Positions 45,283 through 56,823 of a stretch of 64,000 bases of DNA are shown in pieces. Both the position numbers and the translations under genes were made by a program. This DNA is from Acheta domesticus (Eukaryota; Arthropoda; Insecta; Orthoptera; Gryllidae): contig JAHLJT010009419.1 of NCBI GenBank assembly GCA_031308135.1, positions 65,802,723 through 65,866,722 of the forward strand, written 5' to 3'. Under the pieces are notes generated by a model, which was not told the origin of the DNA, searched no databases, and saw nothing but the letters and a program-made list of their open reading frames with translations. How positions within the stretch are numbered: the first letter of the stretch is position 1; the number at the start of each line of letters is the position of its first letter.

Positions 45283-45640
45283 GTACGTTACTTTACAACG
45301 CATTGCCAGATGACATAAAACAATTAAAGTCGGTACACAAATTTAAGTTGAAAGCAAAATCTTTTCTGCTGCAAAACTGTTTCTATACAATTAGAGACTA
45401 TACTGATCGTGAAAAAGAAAAATAATGTTTAATGTAACAAAACAAAGATATATAATGAATTAGTTTATGTTTGCATTGTATACATTTAAAAAAATATTTA
45501 ATACGCCTGTAACAAGTAATGTACTTCAGCTTCCGGGTCAATGACCCCCATCTCGATTAGGTTTTTGTCCAGTTTCCCTGATCCATTGAGCAAATGCTGA
45601 GATGGCCCCTTGTTTTGCTTCTGGACGTAAATGTAGCTTC
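45283..45640 (+). pseudogene. Non-LTR retrotransposon C-terminal remnant
   Basis: The plus strand encodes LYNALPDDIKQLKSVHKFKL then KAKSFLLQNCFY, the FKxKLKxFLL-type ending seen after the reverse transcriptase in CR1/L2-like and related LINEs. The following AT-rich sequence to about 45640 may be its 3' UTR. The upstream catalytic domain is absent. Confidence 0.55.
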
Positions 45641-45870
45641 ACTGTGCGCACGTATTGTTGAGCACTGCTTTTGCTTGTAGTTCATTTACAGTTGAAATTG
45701 ATTTTCTATAACTCGGGAAAAAACATTTTTCAAATATCTTTATTTTTCTAAAATAATTACTTTCTAAATTCATTTTTTCGTTGTTTTTTTAAATTCTGGC
45801 CCTCAAGAAAATGTGCGCAGATAAATTTCTTTCCCCACACGTCATATACAGTTTTTACTGTTTTTTCACA

Positions 45871-45892
45871 AATAAATAAATAAATAAATAAA
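45871..45892. repeat. (AAAT)n microsatellite
   Basis: Five AAAT units. Confidence 0.85.
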
Positions 45893-46785
45893 CTTCGCAC
45901 ACACGTTTGGATTAAGATCTATTAGCGACGTTCAAAACTGGTTCAGATTGATGCTAGTGGAGTGGAGATAGATGTAATTTTGTACCCTAAAAACGTCTGG
46001 GATGTCAGTGCGTGGTTATATGGATGAGTGTGTTAAGTATTACTGCTGTATTTAAAGTCTTTGAGCTGAAACTTGGTAAATATGTCATACGTAAGACCTG
46101 GTTTTGCCTTCGCGGAGATCATTATGATATTGTAATTTTGGGAGGTACTTTACATAAAGGCCCTATGACATTTTCAATATTTTCTAGAAAATGACAGACC
46201 CTTTTTTTTAAATGTTCTGCTCATATACAAGAAAGTACATTTATATGTATGGTGGAGTTCCAATTTCCTTTAAAATCTCTGACACATAGAAAATTACAAA
46301 CATCTTTATACTTCAAACACTAGGAGTTTTCGTTAGTTCTGCCATAAGCTAAGGTCAAATATTTCATCCAATGAATAATAATTATTTAAGTCCCTAAATA
46401 TAAACACATCCCATGCGACTAAATGGATAGGTACATATGTTGCGGGTTTCAAAATGAAAAATAATGCTTTGCACCACGCACAAATTTTCTGTAAGTTATT
46501 CAAGAGAAATGTTGCAGCAGCATTTCTATTTAGTATGTATTCGTGCGTGTGCGTTAGGATAGTGAAAGCTCACATGCTCTTTTCAAAAGAGCGTGACGGT
46601 AGAAAATGTATTTGTAGCAAGCCCATTCGGTGCAAATACTTCGTTAATTTTGAAGAACAGCATCATTCATGTTTAAATTCTATTTGTACATAATCACATT
46701 ACTACGTACATATGTAGTAAATAGAAAGTAATTCTTTATCAGAAATAGGTGTTATTTTACAGAAAAACTCCAATTCTCGGTATTA
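45893..46785. other. AT-rich intergenic DNA, nothing recognised
   Basis: Short open frames at 46012-46194 and 46454-46693 only. Confidence 0.45.
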
Positions 46786-48370
46786 AAAAATTGGATAAAT
46801 ATTGTTCCTACGTATAACTAAATTACTTCCTCTGTCACGTTATGACATTAGACTCCACGTTTCTTGGTTCAAGTTCTTGATATCGAAAAAATTAGTTGAC
46901 AACAACATGTGTGTCCGTCCGTCCGTTCCCCCGTCCGTTCGTTTGTCCGTTCGTGCTTCGGACAACTTTTTTCAAAGTCGATATTCTCTGGTCGATCTAG
47001 ACGAACTCAAAGCAAAAGTAGATGCTTAAAAGAATAATTCAGATCTCGTGTTCGTTTAAATCACTCATTCTTTGAAGATTTAAAATTTGGAAGTTTTCAA
47101 AACAATTACAATTTTTTGAACATTTAAAATTTTCGGCTTTTTCCTACAACTACAATATTAAAAGTAGAGATTTTTTTCTTAAGTAAATACGTTTCAAAAG
47201 ACATCTTAAAATCTCATCAAAATCATCTTAAAATAAAAAATATGTATAATTTTGCGAATATAGAGTAATTTTCGTGTAATTTTTGTGAAATAAGACAATT
47301 ATTTCACAAAAAATAAAACGATCAATTTTTCAAAACTGCTCCAAAATGTTTTGAAAATATTTTGTTGGATAGAGAATAAAACGTGTAAAAATATCACAAG
47401 TCCCATTTTTGATAAACCATCTGTATCTTCAAAAATTGCATAAAAATTAACGTTGCAAAACTAATTTTGATGAAAATAATTTTTGTTCTTAGTTATAAAA
47501 GTTTAGATCTTTAAAGAAAGTCGTATACATTATTTGAAACAACGAATAGTTTTCGTGTAATTTTTACTTGAAGTTAATGTAATTTATTTTAAAAGATCTT
47601 AAAAACGGATCAGTTTTGTCGTTACATGTTTGTTTCTCTGTTAGAGCAAAGAACGCTTATAAATGATGTAGGTCCCATTTTCAGCAAAATCTCTGTATTC
47701 TCATGAATTGCAAATAGAAAATTAATATTTCAAAACTAAAATATTTATGATGGATTTTCTCTTAATTAAATCTGTTTCTTTAAAACTAGATAGATAGATA
47801 GATTTAAACAGCAATTGGGTATAACCTGGTGGCAGCTAATTACAAAAACATAAAAATACACAGTCTCTCAGTAACATAGAACACTAATACCAATAATAAT
47901 GATAATAATAATAACAATAATAATGGTAAAATAATAAAAATAATGGTAAAATAATGATAATAATGTAAAAGCTGACTGATTCATTAAACATTAAATTACA
48001 TTAAGAGAAAAAAAGTCTAAACTCTTAACTCCGTACTGAATGTTTATACAATTAGGATCACACTGCACTTCACTGCAGTTCACTTCAGTTCGGTTATTGA
48101 AAAACAAAATAATTAATATATCTGAATGTTTGAAAATTGCAAATATTCAGTTTTTAAGGCGACAGGAAGGTTGAGTTTAATTGTGAGACTGGTGATGTAG
48201 AGGAAATGTTAATACTGTGAATTGAGAACATGAGTTCGAACCCCAGCGCGAAAACAATTTTTTTCTCGTTGAAATCATTTTTGCATGTTCATGTTTTGAA
48301 CTCGTAATATTGCGTTGCCGAACTCGTAATATGAGAAAGTTTGTGCTGTTACAACACCACTAGTTCATTT
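46786..48370. repeat. Composite dispersed repeat (families C and D)
   Basis: The left part (46786-46960: ggataaatattgttccta..., then a gtccgtccgtccg tract) matches 50724-50850. The middle and right parts match 5106-5670 and 61770-62060. It ends with a box B-like gttcgaacccc at about 48236 and caccactagt. It contains (TAGA)n at 47788-47803 and (AAT)n at about 47890-47965. It is non-coding. Confidence 0.55.
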
Positions 48371-48596
48371 AGTTTCACCCTTTTTACTAACATGGTCTTA
48401 TTCAATGATGTATTTTGAAGATGAGTTTGAAAATAGAATGTTTATGTCACTGGTAGAGAAAATCAATCTTTGGAGTACGAACGAAAATTTGACGGACTCG
48501 GAATGTTCAGCATTTTGAAGTGAGTACGCCAAAGACTCCTCTACTGCTGAATCAGTGCATTTAAGAAAATGATTCTGAAGAATCCATGCTGCGCTG

Positions 48597-48632
48597 TGTG
48601 TGTGTGTGTGTGTGTGTGTGTGAGTGTGTGTG
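48597..48632. repeat. (TG)n microsatellite
   Basis: Long TG run with a single GA interruption. Confidence 0.9.
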
Positions 48633-48715
48633 CCCGAACGCGCGTGATATCACAGAACATCTATGAAGGCCGTAGATTCGTGAAGAAACAAGCTGACGTC
48701 ATTACTTTCAATATA

Positions 48716-49618
48716 CGAGGGTCGTTCCGAAAGAAATGCCTCCACTTTTTTACGTTGGCTTATGATCTCAGAAACGAATGTGAGTGTGTCATAGTAGAAT
48801 TTTGGTCCTTCCCGTTAATGTGTGTTTAATTTCGTTGCTATTTGTCACTTAGAAGCACAGTAATAATGTGCTAAAACGTCTAGCTGGAACGCGCGTAAGA
48901 AGTAAAGATGTGGGATTGAACATTTCACTTCGGAGGACATAGCACGCATTGACATCCGTAGGCGCTTGCTGAACTTTTAAGCAGAACACATAGTGGGTGC
49001 AATGCGGTAATGGGTAGTGCGTTTCAGCGGTGGTGATAGCGACGTGAATAACGAACAAACACAAGTCCACGCACAGCTGCCACACGACGCAATGAGGAGC
49101 GTCTCTATCAGTGGTAATAAGGGCATCACATGTGTACGGCACTGAACATTGCAATTCATTAGAGGTAATGTTAAGTAAATTGAGTTACCACAAATTGTGC
49201 GTGACGCTGGTCCCACGATCGCGTACACAGGAACACAAACAGCACCAAATGGAAGTTTGTGATGAACTTTTGACTTAATACGAAGCTGAATGTGGCAGTT
49301 TTCTCGATCAAATAACCACTGAGACGACACATGGTGTCATCATTGCGAGACAGAAACAAAATGGCAATCCATGGAATGGCGCCAAAAGAATTCCCCATCC
49401 GGGTCAGCTCCGCTGGTACAGATTTTTACGAGCGTGGCATGCAGGCGCTTGTTCATTGGTGGAGAAAATACATAGAAAAAAGAGGGGACTATAGAACACT
49501 CTAAAATAGTGTTCTGTTAAAACAACTTTCTTCTAACACATTGTATTAAGATTGCTTTCTTATTTACTATAGTTTTCACAGAAATAAATAGAAGGCATTA
49601 CTTTCGGAACGCGTCTTG
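48716..49618 (+). mobile_element. Degraded mariner-like transposon with both TIRs
   Basis: The left end CGAGGGTCGTTCCGAAAG and right end (inverted) CAAGACGCGTTCCGAAAG share GTTCCGAAAGNAATGCC and are flanked by TA. The 903-bp interior contains a frameshifted transposase remnant on plus near 49290-49420: ...FLDQIT, then in another frame HHCETETKWQSMEWR, typical of the mariner region around the second catalytic Asp. It is inactive. A shorter mariner fragment lies at 13290. Confidence 0.8.
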
Positions 49619-49620
49619 TA

Positions 49621-50160
49621 TTACAACTTCTACACATCAAGTTCCGATACTCTAATACCAACAGATGACACTTATATGTATTTTTCAAAATTGAATATCA
49701 GATATGAGAAACACCGGCACTTGAAAAAACAAACTTTTCCATCCACCGGGTCGGAATGAGGGTAAAGAAATAAACAACATAGAGTTGGACATGGCGGGGC
49801 AGAATGTTTCCAGTGGTATAGGTTGACGTGGGAGGAAATGGGAAAATATGAATCGGTTCGCGGCAGTCCCAACGCGTCGGGTTATAGTGGGATGCGTTGA
49901 TTAGGTTGTACGAGATGGGATGGGTGGGGTGGAATGTGATGGTACAAAATTGAAGAGGTTAGAAAAAAGGGGGTTAGGAAGGGATGGAATAAGGCGGGAA
50001 GGGATGGAATCGTGTGAGGGTATGAGGGTATGTGAGAGGCTACGTGTGAAGGTATGAGAAGGGAATGGGAAGGGCGACAACGAAGGAGCTTAAACGAAAA
50101 GAAAGACTCTCATGTAGAACGGAAAGGTCTGATAAATGAAAGAAGAAACCTGTTACTTTA
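49621..50160. other. Intergenic DNA with gggatgg-rich simple sequence
   Basis: 49895-50080 is a G-rich, degenerate ggatgg/gggaag stretch. No gene is supported. Confidence 0.45.
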
Positions 50161-50610
50161 GCCCAGTGGTGTCAAGGTCTTCTACTGGTGGCTGTGGCAC
50201 GTGTCGTGGCACCACAGCACGTCACGAGTTTCTCTGCACAACTAGCGTCGGGAAAGGGAACTATTAGTAACACCACCGTTTTACAATAGAGATGGCGTTG
50301 TCCCTGGTGGCGGGGTGATGAACTGCGTGGAGTAGCGATTTCTGGTGTCACTCGTGCCACGGACTCCCGCTCGAGGCATCGACCTTGACAACACGGCTTT
50401 AGCCGAAGTCGTAAGGCTGCGAGGAGAAGCCCCGAGTGGCAGCGGGCGCGCGGCGCGCTATGCGCGGGCGAGGAATCAGAGCGCACACGCGGCGCGGCGC
50501 CCGAGGGGCGGAAGGGTCGGCGCTCCCGAGAGCGGAACGGCGCGCGTGCGCCGCGACCCCTGCCGCCGGCCACTCCGCGCACGCGACGAGCGCCTTCCCG
50601 AGGCAGTCGC
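50160..50610. other. GC/CpG-rich block
   Basis: CpG-dense, giving Arg/Ala-rich open frames on both strands without recognisable domains. A gtggcacg...cgtggcaccac inversion lies near 50192-50217. Confidence 0.4.
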
Positions 50611-50723
50611 TATATTTTTTTTAGTTTTTCGATTACTACGTACTTACGTAATAAAGAAAAAATGTTACGAAAATTGGCGATTTTCGTCAGAAAAATCTCA
50701 TATTGTGAAGCCCTAAAAACAAA

Positions 50724-50845
50724 AAAATGTGGATAAATATTGTTCCTATATGAAGTAATTTACCCTCTCTAACGTGTTGTATTCTCAGAATTCAGTTTTA
50801 TGGGGTTTTTGATACCTATAAATTGGTTGATGGGAAAACATCTGT
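50724..50845. repeat. Dispersed repeat family C, second copy
   Basis: Shares ggataaatattgttccta and the following tnacgt-type phrases with 46790-46860, leading directly into the 8-bp minisatellite. Confidence 0.5.
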
Positions 50846-50849
50846 ACGT

Positions 50850-51070
50850 CTGTCTGTGTGTCTGTGTGTCGGTGTGTCTGTGTGTCGGTGTGTCGGTGTG
50901 TCGGTGTGTCCGTGTGTCCGTGTGTCGGTGTGTCCGTGTGTCGGTGTGTCGGTGTGTCGGTGTGTCGGTGTGTCCGTGTGTCCGTGTGTCCGTGTGTCCG
51001 TGTGTCCGTGTGTCCGTGTGTCCGTGTGTCCGTGTGTCCGTGTGTCCGTGTGTCGGTGTGTCCATGTGTC
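50850..51070. repeat. 8-bp minisatellite (TGTGTCSG)n
   Basis: About 27 units of TGTGTCCG or TGTGTCGG with few exceptions. Because eight is not a multiple of three, every frame stays open as an eight-residue periodic peptide (for example CRCVGVSV or THRHTDTP). These frames are artefacts, not genes. Confidence 0.9.
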
Positions 51071-51870
51071 GTTGTGTTCGTGTATCGGTTTGTCCGGTGG
51101 TCCGAGAATGTTTATTGTGTCGAAAGTAACCGATACCGTTTGGTTATGTTGGTGCAACGGTGTGAAGTGGAGTCGAAGTATAAAGACCACAAGGTTTTGG
51201 GGCAAAGATATGTGTCCACGTGAGGGTTTTCATCAAATGTTAGTGGCATCGATGGCTTGTTTACTGATCACTTTTTCCATCCGAACTTCTAACTCTTCTG
51301 ACATATTCCTACTCTTCCAATGTCCATTCTTCTCTAGAAGGCAACCCACCCCTCTAATGACTTTTTCAGAGGAGGAGGGCTCATAATCGTGTGAGCCGTT
51401 TTGCTCTCAAAACCCAAGAAATAATTATGGCTGTTGACATCATCAGAAAATAAAAAACGTAAAAAAAAACTACAAATACAATGAGAGTTATGAAGTAGGC
51501 GTACGAATTTATCGATCCGAGCATTACAGTGTACCTACTTGTTTAGTGTGCAAATTGTTATAAACATGTATTTTCATTAAAAACTTCTGAAATTTTTAAA
51601 TTTTCAACTATTATTTTTTAATATGTCTTTAATTTCAATATTGAGGATAAGATGGTATTTCTTAGATCAACCAATTCCTTTTTATTTATTAATTAAAACT
51701 TTAAATTTTCAAAAATGGAAGATTTACAGTTCTTACGAATTTGCAAGTTAGTATTTATGTTTCATGGATTTTTATGGATCGTGGGATTTAATGTTTTCAT
51801 TTGTGGGCGCCTTTTGAATAATCTATTTTATTTTAGCGTGTGTCGAAAATCCTGTTTTGTTGCGACTCAA
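51071..51870. other. Intergenic DNA, nothing recognised
   Basis: AT-rich, with a chance open frame at 51715-51981. Confidence 0.45.
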
Positions 51871-51872
51871 AC

Positions 51873-51911
51873 TATTATATATCAACCTCCCGGTCTATAT
51901 ATATATGTATA

Positions 51912-51942
<31 letters not shown>

Positions 51943-51955
51943 CAACCTCCCGGTC
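51873..51955. repeat. (TA)n flanked by a 20-base direct repeat
   Basis: The phrase tatatatcaacctcccggtc occurs on both sides of a TA-rich run, at about 51875 and 51935. Confidence 0.75.
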
Positions 51956-52086
51956 AGAGGCACTGCAGTGACATCAACTGATGCCCTGAGCCACCTATGC
52001 CGATAAGCAATAACGGAAGTGTGGCAGTAATGTGAAAGAAACAAATCCACGAATCACCACTGGTTTGCATCTTTCTGATTTTTCAG

Positions 52087-52349
52087 CCCGGAGACGCCGT
52101 TGACCGGGAAAGAGTCACCGGGTTTGCGAACCGTTACCCCGAAATTGCAGGCGCGCCCTACGTTTGGGAGGAACCCCGGGACTTTGCAGCGCTCTGCGAC
52201 ATGAAATGGCGATCGCCCCACAGGAAGCGCCTTCCACGTGCAGAGGACCCGTTCTTACACTCAACGACCCGTGGATCTCCGAACTCGTTCACTGGGTCTC
52301 CGGTAATTCGCTCGCGTAATTGTGAGAAATCTTTTCGCATGCAATGAAA
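52087..52349 (+). CDS. Candidate exon, unrecognised
   Basis: After a good acceptor (ctttctgatttttcag) an open frame of about 87 codons reads PGDAVDRERVTGFANRYPEI then AGAPYVWEEPRDFAALCDMK and on to TGA. The first 60 residues look protein-like. The part after about 52272 falls in a duplicated non-coding segment, so a real exon would end earlier, perhaps at a GTAATT donor near 52302. No family or partner exon is known. An antisense open frame overlaps it. Confidence 0.25.
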
Positions 52350-52880
52350 TCGGGACATGTGATGTCCTCTACATCTATGTCCGGGAAATCATGTGCTCAC
52401 GAAAGCTTAGGATAATTCTGAGCCACTCTAGTTGCACTTCCTAACGCAGATCAGTTTTAGAGTGTCCTTTTATGGCCTGGTGGCATTTACTGGGTGAGGC
52501 ATCTTTAAAGAAGTGAGTGCGTGTTAAAAGTGTGAGGGAGATTATTGTGAACCAAACGCAATTCAATTTGGTAAAAGGACTCTCTTTAAATGAATGGAGA
52601 GTCGTCAGGGTCTGCCATAACTTTGAAACTTAAATCTACCAACAATTTCTAATGTTTTAAAATTTTGAAAAACAGTCCTTGTGTTAATAAATGTGCGCCC
52701 TGGATCTCCGAACAATTCATTCGCGTAATTGTGAGAAATTGTCTCACGTGCGTTGATCTGTTATATGCGTTCCCCCACATCTTAATCTTGGAAATCAAAT
52801 GTCAAAACAGATAACACTAGCTTCTGTTCTTACGCTCCCTGACCCAGATCGGACGGATCTCATATAGTTCTTTTATTGAA
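52272..52880. repeat. Diverged direct duplication, spacing about 430 bp
   Basis: 52272-52480 and 52702-52880 share ggatctccgaac, ttcgcgtaattgtgagaaat and the cttccta/ctccctgacgcagatc region in order, with indels. Confidence 0.6.
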
Positions 52881-54030
52881 CACTTTCGACGCACTGAAGC
52901 TAACTACTAACTAAAAGTATGTAACAACTGTATTTATGTAAATAAAAATAAAACTTAAAAAAAAGAGAGACCGGTAATGTGCACCAGCCGGGAGTGACAG
53001 AAAGGATAATGTCGTTTCATCCCTTCTCAAAAAACAGCCAAAAGCAGCCAAAAATCAGCCAAGAAAATTCTAAACGAAGACAATGTTAAATTCCGCGGGC
53101 GCCCAAAAATCAGATAATCATAATAGACGCCCGCAGATACAATTGCAAACAAAAGAATATAAGATAGAAACACGGATTAGGTCCACACCGGAGCAGACCG
53201 TTAATACTGAAATAATCACATGCAATCACTTTCAACGCTTTACCCTCATTTTCTGAAGTACGCACTGAGTAAATAATGTGGTGTAAGTGGTGGGTGTGGG
53301 AGAGAGAGGGGGAAGGTGGGGCGGTTAGAGATGTTGGCGTGTCAGAGATGTAGGGAGATGGAAGTGCGAGGGAGATGTGTGGATTATGAACCATTTGAGG
53401 TTTTTTTTTTATTTTTTATCTATTCTATATTCAGATTATTGTTGTATTATTCATCTATTTGAATTAGAAACTTCCCTCTAAATTATTTTTTTTCAAAGTT
53501 TCTTTTAATAATTGGATAGTTGAATTGAAACAAATACCAACGTCTCTTTATTGTTTTTCCGTTCTGTCCTCTTTAGAGCTGTTTTAAAATTATTTATTTC
53601 AAATTAAGACAACAGAACCCATTTTTAAGATATAATAGTTGGGTTTGTAAAAGCAACGCCGACCTTACCTTCTGGCCTAAAATTCTTATTACATTTACCG
53701 TAATGATTTGAATTTTGAATGTATTTGTGATAACACGTATAAATATGTATTTCCTGTGTATCTGATCTGTTCTGAAACTGAGTCAAACGCCTGTTTGTAA
53801 CTGAAGGCAATCAATTTGGTTTATTTATTGTAAGGAAATTATCAATTTTATTCTGTCATCTATTTCAGTGACTGAGTTTCATGCGGGTTATTACGTTTCG
53901 TGATCACTTTTCGTTTCTTTAAGTAAAACGTTAAATTAATAAATATTTCTTAAAATTTCTAAAAATGAAACCAATTGGAATTTCCTCCACATAGTTGTTA
54001 AAAAGCAGCAGACTGATTTTTCGATAAGAA
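52881..54030. other. Intergenic DNA, nothing recognised
   Basis: Contains a G-rich stretch at 53280-53370 and otherwise AT-rich sequence. Confidence 0.5.
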
Positions 54031-54039
54031 AGAGCGATA

Positions 54040-54084
54040 GTAAAAACAAGGTTGCCTCCCTGACGGAGGCAACACGGTTTTTAC
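54040..54084. repeat. 20-bp stem hairpin
   Basis: gtaaaaacaaggttgcctcc, a 5-base loop, then ggaggcaacacggtttttac. The arms differ at about two or three positions. Confidence 0.75.
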
Positions 54085-54367
54085 TCGAAAAAGTGACCAA
54101 ACCTATCATGAAACATAGTAACCTGCATTGTCGTTAGAATCAACAACGTAGTGATTTTGTCATTAAAATAAGTGACAAAATTAATTACCTATTTGACTTT
54201 CAGAAAACAAACTGAAAGTATTTAATTATAAGAGTAATTTTTACTTCTCATTACTTAAAATAGAGAAGCGTAGTTGGCGTTTTTGCTATCAATCCATCTA
54301 AAATATTCTGATCTTGCTGATGAATCTGTTATGGTTTGACAGCATTTTAAATGTATAATCGTAGTTT

Positions 54368-55008
54368 ACCCTCCGGCGGGCGCGTCCCATCATTTCCCAC
54401 CAGCAGGGGTGTGCGGCACTCTGTGTCGCATTTTTCAACTTCGATTTTCGCGTCAATAGTTGTTATTTTTGTTATTGAATGTGAAGGAAATATTCTATAC
54501 TTACATTTTTATACATTTTCTTTCATAATAAGTAATTAAATAGCATATGAAATAACAATATTAATAAAAATCGGATGCATCACTCGCTCCCTCCGTTGTC
54601 TTGGTACATGTTACATGAAGGAGAGTGAATACGGTGCAAACGTGCCTTCTAACGTTTCTTCGGAAACAACGCATTTAAATTTGAATTAGTAGTTATTACT
54701 CAAAAATCTGTGTCATATAGCTCAATAACAAAACACAGTAAGAATTCTAGTGGGTAAAATATGCAAATATTGCACTTACATGACGAAGGGCGTGCGGTAC
54801 GAAGTGCCGCAACCATGGCAGAGTTTGAATTACTAATGAATAACAGTCAATCGGCAGTGTCTAAAATCGTGATTTGAGTGTCATCCCGTTGAAAATATAA
54901 TGGACGAAGAATATCTATGAGCTCAATAGTGCGACATCAATCATTTACACGAAATCCACAAAAATGTAAGATGCGGCACTGAGTGCCGCTACGCGCCCGC
55001 CGGAGGGT
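54368..55008. mobile_element. 641-bp non-autonomous TIR element
   Basis: Perfect 18-bp inverted ends, ACCCTCCGGCGGGCGCGT at 54368-54385 and its complement at 54991-55008, with a second inner inverted motif gcggcact..gtg.cgca. No protein is recognised and the target duplication is unclear. The GC-rich ends around an AT-rich body are distinctive. Confidence 0.7.
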
Positions 55009-56823
55009 TGATTATCTTAAGTAACTAGGCTTACCCAGATATCTATTCATGACAATCTATTAGACAGGAAAAGAAATGAATTCTATCTGTAGTATTAAAT
55101 TATTTTTTTACACGTCTCATTTCACACCTCCCTTGCGTGCCTCGCGTTGGTCCCGCCAGTCTCGTCAGCTCTCCCTGCCTCACCTGATCATCCAGCTGTG
55201 ACTATGACCCCAACCCAATCTACCTTTCCGCGCCGTTCTGCGTTGATGCATTGCAGGTTGCATTCTCGTGACAACACAACTGTAACCAACGTCGAGTTCG
55301 AGATCTGTGAGGTGAGCAATGCTGCCTAAATAAAGTCGGAGAAAAAACTTTTAGTGCAGTTTCTGTGGAAATCCGTTCCCAAGATCAGCTAAGACACACA
55401 AAAAAATTGTAAAAATCTTAATTATATGTGATTTATATCGTAAATTACCATATGAACTTATAAGAGAAAGTAATTTTGATATGTCCGATCTTACATTTCT
55501 TATCGCAGAAATTCCACAGCTATCACTACTTCTACACCCCCTTGTCCATGGGTCCATGAGAATAATATGATGTCTTGGGCGTAACGAACTAAATGGAAAA
55601 GGAAGAATCTCGAGGGTCGGTTGGATGGGTGTTTAAGGACTACTCCTAATTTGTAATTGAAAAAGTAAAATACGAAACCTATTGATTAGAGCAACCAGTC
55701 TCTTAGAATATTCATTCGGACAGTGATCGCCTTCAACACAGCTACGTAGCATCTGTGTCTTTTACAGCGGCTTATTTGATTGATTGATTTGTGTTTCTAG
55801 GCACGTCAATTACTATGATGATTAATCCCGTAAGTGTAGTGCGCGTATATTCAGAAAGTCTCGGAGTTCCTCTCCCGTTGAACGGGAAATCTGTGGTCCA
55901 TCTACACGGCGGATTGGGAGGTTTCCCCCTCCAGGTATCTTCGCCAGTGAGAACCTTGTATGCTTTAGTGATTAGATACCCTTTGTTACATTATAACAAA
56001 ATTGCAAAGTGCAAAATGTTACAATTTCTAGAGTTACTATTAAATTTTTGTGGTGTCATTTCATACAAGTCCCTTCTATATACAACGTAATAGAATGAAA
56101 TACCACATAGATCATGTTACGTACTAGGTAGGATTTTATGTCTTCAAAGGAAATTTGTAGAAATCGGCTTTCCTCGTGGAATTTCCGGCGATTCCTTTCT
56201 TTCCACTATGACCACGCTCCAGAAACTCTGTGCTGAGAAGGGAAATGGGGCGTACAAGATCATTTTGTGCGCATGCCTAGCATCCATCCTACAAGCCACG
56301 TCCACTTGCAACGATAGTGTTCCTGGCAACGATGAAAAATGAAATTCATTTAAAAGAGCAACGTTAAAAACAAGTTCGAGGTGAACAGAAGTACAGTTTA
56401 ATGGTTTGTGAACTGGAAATGCTCTTTGTCAAGCGGTTGATGTGTCTAGTTAACGGTGTGGTTGTCTACAATAACTCCGAGTTTCAATCTCTATTGATCC
56501 TGGTACACTTCGTTATTTTGGTTAGGTTTGAGGCAGAGTTGCTTCATATAAATGAGAAGAAATTCTCATGTTAGAATGTTTCATCATCGACCTCAAAGAG
56601 CGAAAATATAGGATAATTCTTTGCGTAGAATACACCGATAAAAACAAGAGCAAAAAAGATGACTACTCTCTCGATTCTAACATTTTGCGAACTATTGAGT
56701 CAGTGGTTATGATGATGGGAAAATTTGAAAATACTGAAAAATAATTTAAATATTTGAATGATTTTCGTGTTGGTCCCGCCAGTCTTGTCAGCTCTCCCTG
56801 CCTCTACCTATCTCGCCCTGTCT
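55009..56823. other. Intergenic DNA with a short dispersed repeat
   Basis: A 36-base phrase (gttggtcccgccagtc followed by .cgtcagctctccctgcctc) occurs at 55146-55181 and again at 56769-56804, with one substitution. No gene is recognised. Confidence 0.5.

Noticed and set aside
48236..48252. Possible tRNA gene around gttcgaacccc
   Set aside because: The box B-like segment belongs to a dispersed repeat with a diverged copy at 5540. No cloverleaf is apparent.
50769..51386. Several 98-187-codon frames of Cys/Val/Ser or Thr/His repeats on both strands
   Set aside because: They are translations of the 8-bp minisatellite, which keeps all frames open. No start context, domain or codon bias supports coding.
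52272..52880. Long terminal repeats of an LTR retrotransposon
   Set aside because: The two copies are diverged, only about 430 bp apart, and enclose no gag/pol sequence or primer-binding site.
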